From Mytilinidion resinicola (taxonomy: Eukaryota; Ascomycota; Dothideomycetes; Mytilinidiales; Mytilinidiaceae): a DNA stretch of 64,000 nucleotides. This document shows positions 31,295 through 41,395 of the stretch, in pieces. Location of the stretch: assembly GCF_010093595.1 (NCBI RefSeq), contig NW_022985447.1, forward strand, positions 1,529,523 to 1,593,522, written 5' to 3'. A program made the position numbers and the translations under genes. The notes under the pieces are model-generated. The model ran no database searches. It saw nothing but the letters and a program-made list of their open reading frames with translations, and was not told where the DNA came from. The stretch's first letter is position 1, and each line of letters opens with the position of its first letter.

Positions 31295-32718
31295 ATGACT
31301 GGTGAGTTTGATTTAAGTGACTTCCCTGGAAATAAGCTAAACTACACTAGGAACAAAAACCTCAGCTGCCGGCTTCCGCTGGAACGTCTTCTCCAGCTTC
31401 CCCGACGGCCTGCCTCTGCGCATTCGGGCTGATGCCGCCTTCGCGAACACGGACTGGGACGCTTTGCTAGAGTACGCATCCAAGCTCCGCAATGGCGCCG
31501 AATGCAGACTGCTGCCGGACATTGGTATGGGCGCCAACAACATGGTCCGTGTCATCGAGTTCAACGATGGCAAACGCTGGGCTGCTCGTGTTCGCATGCC
31601 ACATAGCTTAACACGTGGGGGCACCACTATGCTGTGGGATCAAGCGAAGGAAATTTTCGACAACGAGGTCGCTTTTCTCAACTTCATGCGGCAATCTTCC
31701 GATATCCCCGTCCCTGCGGTCTACGCCCATGAAACGACTGATGCCCACGGAGTGCATGCTCCTTTCATCCTCATGGAGTGTGTGGAAGGCAATGTGGGAT
31801 CGGACATGTTTGATAATGAGGCGTTTTTCACGTTCCCAGATGAGCAAAAGGCCACCTTCTTTGATAGTGTCGCCGAGGTTCATGTGAGTGAACTCGACCC
31901 CTTAACGCAATTGAAAAAAAGCTGACAAGCGTTAGGTCGGCCTATCGACCGTCTTGCTACCAAAGATCGGCACCGTGATTGGCTAGAACGAGGATGGTAC
32001 CTACATCCAAGGACCTATTCATCGCATTGGCGGCCCTTTCGACACGGCGACTGAGTTCTTCCAAGCATGGGCAAAGAACATACGCTTCGGACATCCTAAG
32101 GGATTAGTCGACTGGCCAGCTAAGGGAGGACGCAGTGTAGAAATACCCGCGTCAGTAGCAGCATTCCAGGCTGCTATCGATGAGCTATCTAGCAAGATCT
32201 CAGTCCGAGACAAAGGCCCGTTTCCAATCTGGCACGACGACTGCGGCCACAATAATCTCATCATGGGCGAGCAATACCGTGTGCTGGGCGTCATTGACTG
32301 GGAGATGGCATACGCGGCACCCTGGGAAATTTTTGGGGATTACCCGCACTTCATTGACACCATTCCTAGACCCTTGAGCGAACCGGGGTACCCGGATGAG
32401 CAAGTCCGTCCTCTAGATGAAGAAGGTAAACTCAGAGAGGCACATCAGAAGCAGTATATCGCCGCCGTCATCCGAGCGGAAGCAAAGAGGGGACTGACCT
32501 TGGACAATCATACGTATCTCCTTTCTGCAGCACTGCAGGACACCAAGCGACAGGAATTGGCGACGTCGATGGCGTTGTTCGCGTATGGTAGAGGAGGCTG
32601 GTACCGCAACGTGACCGATGAGCTTGCTAAGAGTCTCCTGGAGAAATCTGAGGTCAGCGACGTCAAAGAAGATGTTACCACCGCATCGTCCAGTGGCACC
32701 TTCCCGAGCACGACTTAG
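31295..32718 (+). pseudogene. APH-family phosphotransferase, copy 1, with in-frame amber codon
   Basis: Exons 31295-31301, 31351-31883 and 31936-32718 (introns 49 and 52 nt) give one frame of 441 codons, interrupted only by TAG at 31984-31986. The kinase-like fold of the aminoglycoside phosphotransferase family (PF01636) is clear: GMGANNMVRVIEF near the nucleotide loop, FILMECVEGN at the hinge, HDDCGHNN as the catalytic loop and VIDWEMA as the metal-binding motif. In the neighbouring paralogue the stop position is a Lys codon. TAG could instead act as an alternative 3' splice site, deleting 16 residues (including conserved LSTxxxPKIG) but keeping frame. Intron positions are shared with the paralogue, so the pair arose by tandem duplication. 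Confidence 0.75.
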
Positions 32719-33093
32719 AGCGACCATCCACAGCGAAGTGAATGCTCTATCCTCCAGTACCGATTGAACTGGGCCCTAGTCAACATCATTCTACATCACT
32801 ACTGGAGTTCGAGGAGTCTTTCAACCGGTTATAGATATCCTTGAGACCTGACACTCTCCATGGCAGTACGCCTTAGATAGGTTTGGATAAAGTTCAATGA
32901 CACTGATCCCAGAATTCGCCCTGATCTCAATGAATGATTGTGCACATCTTCAAGACTGAAACCCCCAGCCAAAGTTTGGAACCTTGTCCTGTCACGGTGA
33001 ATGATATGAATCCATAGCATGTGACGTAGTGACCTCACGTCATCTATCTGCATGAGCAAACCTCTAACAGCAACAACACTCACTTTCCCAAAC

Positions 33094-34473
33094 ATGGTGG
33101 ACGTTGCACTAGGTATATTTGGTCCTACATCCCCTCAAATCTGCAGGTTAAAGCTAATAATCAGACAGACCCGCCCCAGTCTCCAGAAGACTCGCCCGCA
33201 TTCTCAGGTTACAAGTGGGCCTCGATAGAATCACTCAACTCAGAAAACATCCTCGAAGCCCGCGCCCTCCGCTCACTCGAAATCATAAACTGGGATGCCT
33301 TGCTCGAATACGCCACCAAGAAGCGCAATGGCGTCGCCTGCAGCCTCCTTCCAGACAGCGTCGCCATGGGCGGATCCCAGCTCGTCCGCCTGATCCAATT
33401 CGACGACCAGAATCAGTGGATAGTGAAGCTCCGCATGTCTTCGGACGAACCTTGCGAGGAGCCCTATGGTATCCAGTGGGATCTGGCGGAGGAGAATACC
33501 GCATGTGAAGTCGCAATTAATGCCCTTCTTCGCGAGCGCACTACCATTCCTGTCCCTGAGATATACGCATATGAGGCCGAGGACGAGTATGGCGTACATG
33601 CGCCTTTCATGCTCATGAAGGCAATGAAGGGAAACACGGTTCCTGATCTTACCGGATCTCCGGAGGTTCCAGAGGAGCATTTCGCGAACTTCGCTGAGAG
33701 GATTGCAGAGATCCATGTACGTCCTCATCGCCATGGGTGGAGGTTAACGCGAAACTAACATATATCGCCAGGTGGAACTATCCACCCTTCAAATGCCTAA
33801 GATCGGACCCATCGCCGGCAAAGACTCAGACGGTACATACGCCCAATCTATCCTCTGGTTCGGCGGCCCGTTCTCGACCGCAACATCCTACTTCCACGCC
33901 TGGAGCTCTCATCACACCTTTGCCCTACCCGAAGCCAAGATTCGCGCCTGCGCGCCTCCAGAATACGGCGATGTGCTCGTAGAATCGGCGAAACACTTCC
34001 CTGCCGCCATCCAAGAACTTGCTCCCAAGATCTCCGCTCGTGATAGTGGCCCCTTCCCAATACATCACCCAGACTTCGGCACCTGGAACATCCTCGTTGA
34101 CGACAACTTCAAGGTTGTAGGCATCATTGATTGGGATGCCGCGTTTGCTGCGCCGTGGGAAGCGTTCGCGCAGTTTCCGTTGTTCATCTCGAATGCGCCC
34201 CGTCAATTGGAACTTCCGTGGTTCTACGACGATGAGGGGAACCCTACGGATCCTGATACTATCGAGACGTATGAAAAGAGGAAGCAGTACATTGAGGCTG
34301 TGAAGCGGGCGGAGGGGAAGATGGGACTGGTTGGGGATGGGCATGAGTACTTGCTTTCAATGGCTCTTGAGGACACCCAGAGGCACGCTATTGGAGCTGC
34401 TATACACAGCTTCACTAATGAGCATAGGCCATGCTTCTTCATGAAGCTAGTAGAGGAGCTAGACTTGAAGTGA
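33094..34473 (+). CDS. APH-family phosphotransferase, copy 2, intact
   Basis: Exons 33094-33112, 33169-33716 and 33772-34473 (introns 56 and 55 nt), 422 residues. Blocks match copy 1: LEYATKKRNGVACSLLPD, FMLMKAMKGNT at the hinge, HHPDFGTWN as the catalytic loop with Asp and Asn, and IIDWDAAFAAPWEAF as the metal-binding motif. Fungal members of PF01636 are usually annotated as phosphotransferases without known substrate. Both catalytic motifs are intact, so an active small-molecule kinase is plausible. It is tandem to the damaged copy 1, 375 bases downstream. Confidence 0.85.
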
Positions 34474-34851
34474 AGTGAAGTTTACAGAGCGGCCAAGAAC
34501 GGCAATGCATTCTCCTTGATTACCCTAAAGCGAACGATAACGGCGGCTGAGCCCTAATGTCCACTTCACACTCTCTTGCCTCACCGAACAATCAACTATG
34601 CCGCTTTTATAGCTGCTCGGCCACGTTGCCCGATTTCTCTGTCTCTGCTATAAAACAAGCAGCAAAGAATACTCTCAGAAGCTAGGCTCCATCAATACAT
34701 TCGTCTCCATCAGACCTTGACCTCGACTCAATCACTACACTGCATACTCCTAGTTATAACCCTACAGTACCTCTCCACCTTTACCACTCCTCGCCTCCGT
34801 CGCAGCAATGACTAACCGCCTCCCAGACTTCCTCTAAAGTTCTCTTACAAT
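34474..34851. other. Intergenic region before the small zinc-ribbon relic
   Basis: No supported gene; CT-rich towards 34850, like a fungal leader. Confidence 0.3.
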
Positions 34852-35038
34852 ATGTCTTCGAATACTCAGAGCAACGCCAGTGGCGCGAACAAGAAACCAT
34901 CAAACTTCCATCCTCGAGCCGCCAACACCACGAAGTCAGTCTACAAGGCGTGTTCAACCTTGAGCTGCAAGGGCAAGAAGCGTGAAAGTTAGCACTAGGT
35001 GCTCAAAGTGCGGTCTCGTCCGCGATGATATCGTCTAA
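34852..35038 (+). pseudogene. Frameshifted relative of the small zinc-ribbon-like gene
   Basis: ATG 34852 opens a 46-codon frame (MSSNTQSNASGANKK, then KACSTLSCKGKK) ending at TAG 34990-34992. Skipping one base near 34987 gives a frame with CSKCGLVRDD and a TAA at 35036-35038. The combined pattern, CxxxxC then CxxC near the C-terminus, resembles that at 30346-30675. The most likely reading is a paralogue disabled by a single-base insertion. Confidence 0.45.
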
Positions 35039-36462
35039 GTAAGCATCTGCTCGGAGGTGCTTACTTGACTGAATCACGATCGACGACGGTGCTGAGTTGA
35101 TGACCCGTCCACGACATACCTGGCTCTGCATTTTTTCCTCGATGAATGCGATATGCGAGGTTTCTTTTTATCTTTCCTTACCGTCTCCCTTTGCTTCTTG
35201 ATTACTTCCCCTTATCATTCCCACTTGCACATTACTCCACATCTACATCCAAAAACTACCGACGTGGAACACCGACTACACATTTCTTACAGCAAGGAGT
35301 AAGGCGAATCCGAACATGGTTCCATATCGATCTTGGACATACTGCGGAATCACGGTCATCGGCAACACGGAATCTTTCATGAACTCACGGCTCTCTCAAT
35401 GAATACGACTTATACTCCTTTCTTCTACTCTTGCACCAGGCTCTTCGAAGATGGCGATAAATAGGAAGCATCAACTCAAACCTCTGTATCTCAAATTTAT
35501 CGATCAACATCTCCATTCACGTGAATTTCTGCGCCAATTTATGCTCCTTTCACATCGAGGCCTCCATTCCCTGCTCCCCATCTACATCCCCTCACCATTT
35601 CCCCAGAGCCTCCCCACCCTTATCGAACCACCAAGACCCTCACATAACAGATACCTATCACGTGACCTCTTATTCCCCTTATTCTTTCTACTATAAATCT
35701 CTCCACTCAGCCTCCACCGCTCTCTTCCTCCAAGAACTCAAACGGAAGAGACACTCAAAAAACCGCGTTGGATGGCAGACGAGAATAAAATTGGTAGACG
35801 ACAGGAAACATGGCGCTGAGTGGATCAACTCCTCCTCTGGCCGACGCCGATGGCTGGAAGAGTGAGAAGAGCGGTAGACGATAGCTTTTTGGAAGGGGTG
35901 ATGATGGACTGCATCCTTCTCTCTTTCTAACCAGCTGGAGCGAAAAGGAAAGGTATAGAGCGAATCGAGAAGAGAAGGTGGTGAGGTTCAACGCTACGGC
36001 AGAGTGATAGTCTCCAGCAGCTTCTGGCATGAGGTCATCGTGAACCCACCACTTCCCTTCTTCCACCACCGAGACTCTCCATGTGTCCTCTTGTAGCCTC
36101 ATTTTCCAACTGACGTAGACAGCAGACATCATCCTCCATCTTGTTCTATTTTGCTGGCTCATCCAGCCCCACGACCCGGTTGTTGGAAGGAGAATGAGCA
36201 GCGGTAGCGGTGGGTTTTATACCCGAGTCCATAAATGGAGGATGGGCGACACGTGACATCCCCAAAACCCTCAAAAGCCCGCCAAGCAAAAAGCTAACAC
36301 AGCACAAAAGAGTCTGTACCTCCCCACTAGCCTCCTGACCCGCCTCCAACTCCTCCCCTCCTTATTCTGCACCCAAGACCCAGCATCCTCCATACCCCTT
36401 CATTCCCGCTTAGGTGGGCAGAAGCTCTCGGCGATATCGCTGGTGGAGAACGCCAAGAGGGG

Positions 36463-36504
36463 TTTTGTCTCTTGGCAAAATCCCAGGAACGCCAAGAGAC
36501 AAAA
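36463..36504. repeat. Perfect 14-bp inverted repeat with 14-nt loop
   Basis: TTTTGTCTCTTGGC (36463-36476) and its exact reverse complement (36491-36504) are separated by 14 bases. A direct repeat of GAACGCCAAGAG also occurs around 36448-36459 and 36487-36498. No T-run or gene marks it as a terminator. Confidence 0.75.
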
Positions 36505-36591
36505 TTCCTCTCTGCGTTCGACACTTGATATTGCTAAGACTTGCCGATATGGGTAATTTTTGTGTCTTAGCCGGAGGTATCTAGATGAGAA

Positions 36592-36619
36592 GGGGGGGGG
36601 GGGGGGGGGGAGGGGGGGG
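36592..36619. repeat. Long G homopolymer (G19, A, G8)
   Basis: Nineteen consecutive G at 36592-36610, one A, then eight G. Such a tract can form G-quadruplexes and is prone to slippage or assembly error. Confidence 0.9.
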
Positions 36620-37999
36620 AGATTGAAGTTCTCTTCTTAGTTGTCTAATGGCTAGAGGCTCAAGAAGGCAAAGGAATACAATACTCATCTATGAAGTGAC
36701 GTTGGAAAGAGCCAAGAGTGTAGATTGAACGATATCCACGCTCACCTCTAGTGTACCTATATTATATACGAGGAGAAACTCTCGTTCCGACTTCACGCAC
36801 GAAAAGTCTGTCCATCGTATCTGGAACTCTCCCAATCCAATCCAAAGTTCCCACGCTAAATGCTATATTTCCCACGAAGATGCTAATGCAATGTATGCTC
36901 CCTGAGCCTGTCCGAAAATCCCGTTCCTATTTCTCATGCAGACTCCGCCCAATGAAACCCTCCAACAAACGAAAAAAATAATCCCAGTAATTGCAGCCAT
37001 TCCAGATTCCAGATTGCAGCGCAGCCCAACACCGAGCCCAATGTTCCTCAAAGCGCCAAAACCTGCCCGATTAGGCCAAACCAGCAGCGCAAAGTGGATA
37101 TTCGCAATCCTTCCAAACCCACATATTGCCAGAAACTCGAAAGAAAATCAGAAAAAATATAAGCGCCGACGTCCTACCCGCGTCTCTTCAAATGACAAAG
37201 AAAATTATCTCTGCACCCTTCACACTCGCTTCTTGAAACCCCCAATCGGACCGAAATCCCCCTCATCGTTGGGTTCTCTCACCGCCCAATGCCGTATCGG
37301 CACGCCGGCCGGCACCTGCCGCTCCACCCTTCGCCAAGACAGGACACAATAAATCTTAGGTAATCCAGCGGACTCGAAACACCGCGCTTCCGGTTCGCGC
37401 TGAGGGCCGATGGACAGAGGGAAGGTAGGGTGGCGGAAGACAGCTCCCGCTGCAGGATGGCGCGGGACTCCTAGCGTCGTAGGTAGAAATGGTGGAGGCA
37501 CAGAGGTCATGCCATCAGTTGTGCGCTGTCGTGGCTGCTGTCAACGTCGTATCGTAACCGTAAGGCTAGCCCAACTCGATCCACGACGCAGGAACGAGTG
37601 ATTATTGTGCGGTTAAAGTTGCGGTGGACCGTGTGCGACCTTCTAGGAGCTGGCAAGCGCGCATTCTCTATTCTTGATTTCGCGATTACAGATGTCATCT
37701 CGTGAGGCTACCTTTTGCGCCTTCGTGAAGAAAACCTAGGACGGGGAGGAATTCCGGAGCCATCCCCGCCGCCGGAGAAAGGACTCCCAGGATCGTCGTC
37801 AGGGCAAGTTCCAAGGCGCAGGTTCGTAAATAGTCGCGCGTCAAGAGTGGAGTGTGGACCCTTGCGTCTCAAAACTGCGGGGCATGCGTCACCTGCATTC
37901 CAGCCGCCCGGCGCGCAGCAGCTGATGTCGCACGAGCAGTCCCAACAGTGCAACGTGGCACCTACATCCCGATTTTTCTCTTTCGGGCGGTTGGCGGCA

Positions 38000-39451
38000 T
38001 TACAGCTCTTCAGCCAGCATTCCCACCCACCGCGCCGGCACACCGCCATCCGCGTCCACAGCATCTGCTCTCCCGTTCGTCTTGCGCGGTGGTAGCCAAA
38101 CTCGCGCTCGGCCTGCGGCTTTGGCGTCCAGCTTCCCGCCGCGTCGCATGTTCATCTCGAGCACTATAACGCGGAGGAAATCGCCATTCTCGCGGGGTTC
38201 GCGCTGGCGGACGGCGGGCGTCGGTAAGGGAGTGCGCTCTTCGGGGAGGGATCCGGTGCTGCCTCGGCGTTTCCGGGAGGAAGAGCGAGACCGGCGGTCG
38301 TAGGTTTGCATTTGAATCATTGGTGGCAAGGAATCGGCGTCGTAGGTGTCGAGGCCGTCGTGGAATTGCATCGAGAGTTCCGTGGGGGAGATCGAGGTTG
38401 GTTGGGGGTTCAGATAGCGGCGGAGGGCGGGTGTTGGGAGACCTTGCAGCGGTTTGGGACGCATTTCGCTGGTGAACCGGGGAGAGAGGAGAGAGCGGGT
38501 GAGAAGGTCATCTGGGGGGACGCTGGGGGCAGTGAAGTTGGAGAAGGATTTGGCGGCGGATTTGAGAGCTTGGAGTGATGCTGTGAGATTGGATTTGAAA
38601 GTCTTGAAGCGTAGCGTCGATGGTTGAGATTCCGGGGAGACGCTCGTGGTAGTTATATCTGTCTCCTCGTACTCGTCGGAGCTGAAGTGAAGCAGAGGAT
38701 GGTCGAGAACACACTCTTCCGTTGGCGGAGACTGAATGTACTTCTCCTTGCGCTCCGCTCCGGGCTTCCTGACCGAAAAATTAGGCGTGGCCGCTGAGTT
38801 CCATGAAGATGCTACCGACTGCTCGTCCCCCTCTAGTGATGGCACAGATGGTATTGACTCGCTCGAGACGGATCTCGACGACATGAAATCCTTGTCTTGC
38901 TCTGGACTCCCCAAGCTGCCAGGCTCGTCTTCCTCGCGTTCGTCTGGCTGTTCCAACAGCAGGTCCAGATATGAATTCACGCTGGAGCTTCCACTGCCGA
39001 CATCCTCTTGCCTCCACTCCTGGATCAACTCGTCTATCGATATCCGTCTATCACTCGTGGGGTTCTTGCGTCGGCGAGTTGGCCGGGGAGGTATCGCAGT
39101 GACTGCGAGTAGGGCTGCCACTGCCGGGGGGATAGCATTTGGCCTGTGGTCGTTGGGGATTTGCTGTCTCCTGCCGCCATTTTGTCCTCTCGCCCTCACA
39201 GTCTGCGTGGAGATGGACGACCTGGTGGGAGTCCGCGGGGGAATGACGACAGGCTTCGAGTGCGGCGCAGGGTCCGAAGCCATCCTGGCGGGTATCGGTT
39301 TGTAGTTTGCCCTCGTCGGCGGTGGTGATGAAGAGACTCGAGACGGCACGAACGGGGCTCCTGCGGATTTGGCTCCCATCTTCTTCTCGTCCTGGTGGGT
39401 GTCGGGTGAGGCGGACCGCTGGAGCAAGCGGTAGGACCTTGGCACCATCAT
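38000..39451 (-). CDS. Conserved fungal protein with C-terminal RENGDFLRVIVLEMNMRR motif, function unknown
   Basis: Single exon, 483 residues from ATG 39451. Most of the protein is disordered, rich in Ser, Pro and charged residues. The C-terminal 80 residues are compact: RENGDFLRVIVLEMNMRRGG, then RARVWLPPRK and VPARWVGM, a combination I associate with uncharacterised Pezizomycotina proteins. RRISIDELIQEWRQEDV near residue 135 is another conserved-looking block. No enzyme motif, signal peptide or TM segment. The neighbour is ASE1 on the same strand. Nuclear or cytosolic location is inference from the basic tracts (RRSRSSSRKRRGS). Confidence 0.75.
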   Translation of the reverse strand: MMVPRSYRLLQRSASPDTHQDEKKMGAKSAGAPFVPSRVSSSPPPTRANYKPIPARMASDPAPHSKPVVIPPRTPTRSSISTQTVRARGQNGGRRQQIPNDHRPNAIPPAVAALLAVTAIPPRPTRRRKNPTSDRRISIDELIQEWRQEDVGSGSSSVNSYLDLLLEQPDEREEDEPGSLGSPEQDKDFMSSRSVSSESIPSVPSLEGDEQSVASSWNSAATPNFSVRKPGAERKEKYIQSPPTEECVLDHPLLHFSSDEYEETDITTTSVSPESQPSTLRFKTFKSNLTASLQALKSAAKSFSNFTAPSVPPDDLLTRSLLSPRFTSEMRPKPLQGLPTPALRRYLNPQPTSISPTELSMQFHDGLDTYDADSLPPMIQMQTYDRRSRSSSRKRRGSTGSLPEERTPLPTPAVRQREPRENGDFLRVIVLEMNMRRGGKLDAKAAGRARVWLPPRKTNGRADAVDADGGVPARWVGMLAEEL

Positions 39452-39648
39452 GGTGAACCGAATCCACGCCCACGGAACGTGACGAACGTAACAAACGTGA
39501 CGGGTGCCACAGGGCTGCCAGACAAGGTTCGTGACGTTGGTCGCAGGACGCTGGCGGAGCGTTTTACGTTATCGCCTCGGCGGGATTGGATGCAGGGCAA
39601 CAACGGGGCAACTGAGGTTGACATGGGGCGTCCCAGGGGTGAGGTCGG

Positions 39649-39684
39649 CTTGGCGAGGCTGGCGAGGCTGGCGAGGCTGGCGAG
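39649..39684. repeat. Short tandem repeat, 9-bp unit (GCGAGGCTG)
   Basis: Roughly four copies of GCGAGGCTG upstream of the minus-strand gene at 38000-39451, about 200 bases before its start. Confidence 0.6.
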
Positions 39685-41395
39685 AGTCGTGTGGTGTGTG
39701 GTGTGTTGGACTGTTGGACAGAGAACAAAGCGACGTGCGGTTGGGTATATAGGGGAGTTGGATGGGGGCGAGCGCCAGGCAGGAGGATGGGGGAGTTTGG
39801 GGGTGATGACGGATACGACAAGTCAAGGCAATCCCGATAAGGGCGGGATCAGTCGCGTGTGCACCGGCTTCAGGCTGCCCTCAGGCTGAGGTGGCTGCTG
39901 GCTTGCCCGGGCCTCGCCTTTGAGGCTGCAGCGGCCGCCTATTCCGGGTGGACGAGGCAGAAAATAGCGCTCGCACAGCCTGAAAGAACCGTCGCGTTTG
40001 GCTCTGCAGGTGTGCAGGCGTCCCTGTCGCCGGCATCCCGAAGTCGCGGCTCACGACGGGCTCCAGATCTGGCGCGTGAATAGCCCGCCTCCCATTCGTC
40101 ACTCGCGCCTCCTGCCTCAGTAGGGCTGAGCCGGCGCCCAGGGACAGATGCATCGTCACGTCCACGCCGCTCTCTCCAAATGAACAGCGCAAGCGGTGAG
40201 CCCGCAGGCGCTGCATCCTCGGTCGTGGGCGGCTTCACCGCGCCAGCACAGCACCGCATCTGCGCATCCTCCAGCCAGTTTCCATCCTGACATGCCGACT
40301 GCAGGCCAGGTCACCCCCGTCCCACCACGCGTGCCCGCTCGCCAGCCTCTCAGCTGCCGCGAGCTTATCTCCCTCAGCATCTGAGGGCCTGCGTCAGATG
40401 GCCTGCTGCTGCATCATGCGCGCCGACAAGTCGTGCAGCGGCCGCCTTCCGCCAACCCGCGGGCCCCTACAATACCGGGCCCCTTGCGAGGCTACCCCAC
40501 AGCTACGCCATACTGCAAACAGGCTGCCTATCCTGTGAAACCTGGGGGAGCAGGCCGATAAGCATTTTCGACAACCGCCGTTCCCGACCCTCCCGGGGCT
40601 TGCCTAGACTGAGACTGAGTAAGTAGTGCCATAGGTGCGTGGCTCGATCCGAGGTTAGCTACAGCATCTGCACGTATACCGATTGCTGTGCGGAGTAAAC
40701 TCCTTCCCGCCTTCACCGTTCAGGGCGCCCGCGTATAAGTATATTCGTTTTGAATTTATTTGTCGCACTGCTGCATCATCGTACATTGATTCGCCGCCCT
40801 GTCCGCCGTCTCCCACGCCGCTAAGCACACGCGACACGTCGCCGCGCCCCAAGAAGAGCGTGGAGAGCTGGAGAGACTGGAGACGAGCTGCAAAAGGCCA
40901 AACACCGATGGAGCCAAATCCCAGAAACATGTGCCGCCCATACGCCCATCAAAACGCCTCCTTCCCGATTGCCTGACAAAATGTGGGGAAGCAGACCAGG
41001 GCCTGCCACCGATCGCCCAAGGCACGGCGGCCACCAGACGTAGGAACATGATGAGACCAGACCCCCCACATCCCGGCTTAACCTGCGTGCTGCCGTCAGA
41101 GGACCTAGAGATGACTCCCAAGTACAGTCGTGGCCACGTATCCGCCTGGCAAAGAATCGAAAGCAAAGAAAATTATGAGAGGGCACACCGCTTGTTGCAA
41201 CCAATGAAGTATACAGAAAAAAAGCAAAACACCACCGAAGAAATTTTCGCTCTGCACCAATCATGCCGAGCAAGCTGTCGTCATCACCGTGTACCTGAAA
41301 TCATACCCGAAGTGGAACGACAGGGAAATCGTCCTACACGTGATGCATCAGTCAGCGTGAATCGTAAGAAGAAGAGAAAAGGTGAGAGACGCCGC
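39685..41395. other. Gene-free stretch between the conserved gene and ASE1
   Basis: No supported gene. Apparent frames (40931-41677 plus, 40821-41273 minus, 40756-41166 minus) lack domains or overlap the end of ASE1 antisense. It holds the promoter of the minus-strand gene on the left and the ASE1 3' end on the right. Confidence 0.4.

Larger units (their letters stand above)
35039..37999. other. Gene-poor region of about 3 kb
   Basis: No gene is supported. The longest frames (35755-36162 minus, 36936-37352 plus, 37220-37510 minus) lack domains. Distinct structures are a perfect hairpin at 36463-36504 and a G19 tract at 36592-36610. Confidence 0.45.

Noticed and set aside
35755..36162. 135-codon minus-strand frame in the gene-poor region
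   Set aside because: No recognised motif, no exon partners, low-complexity end.
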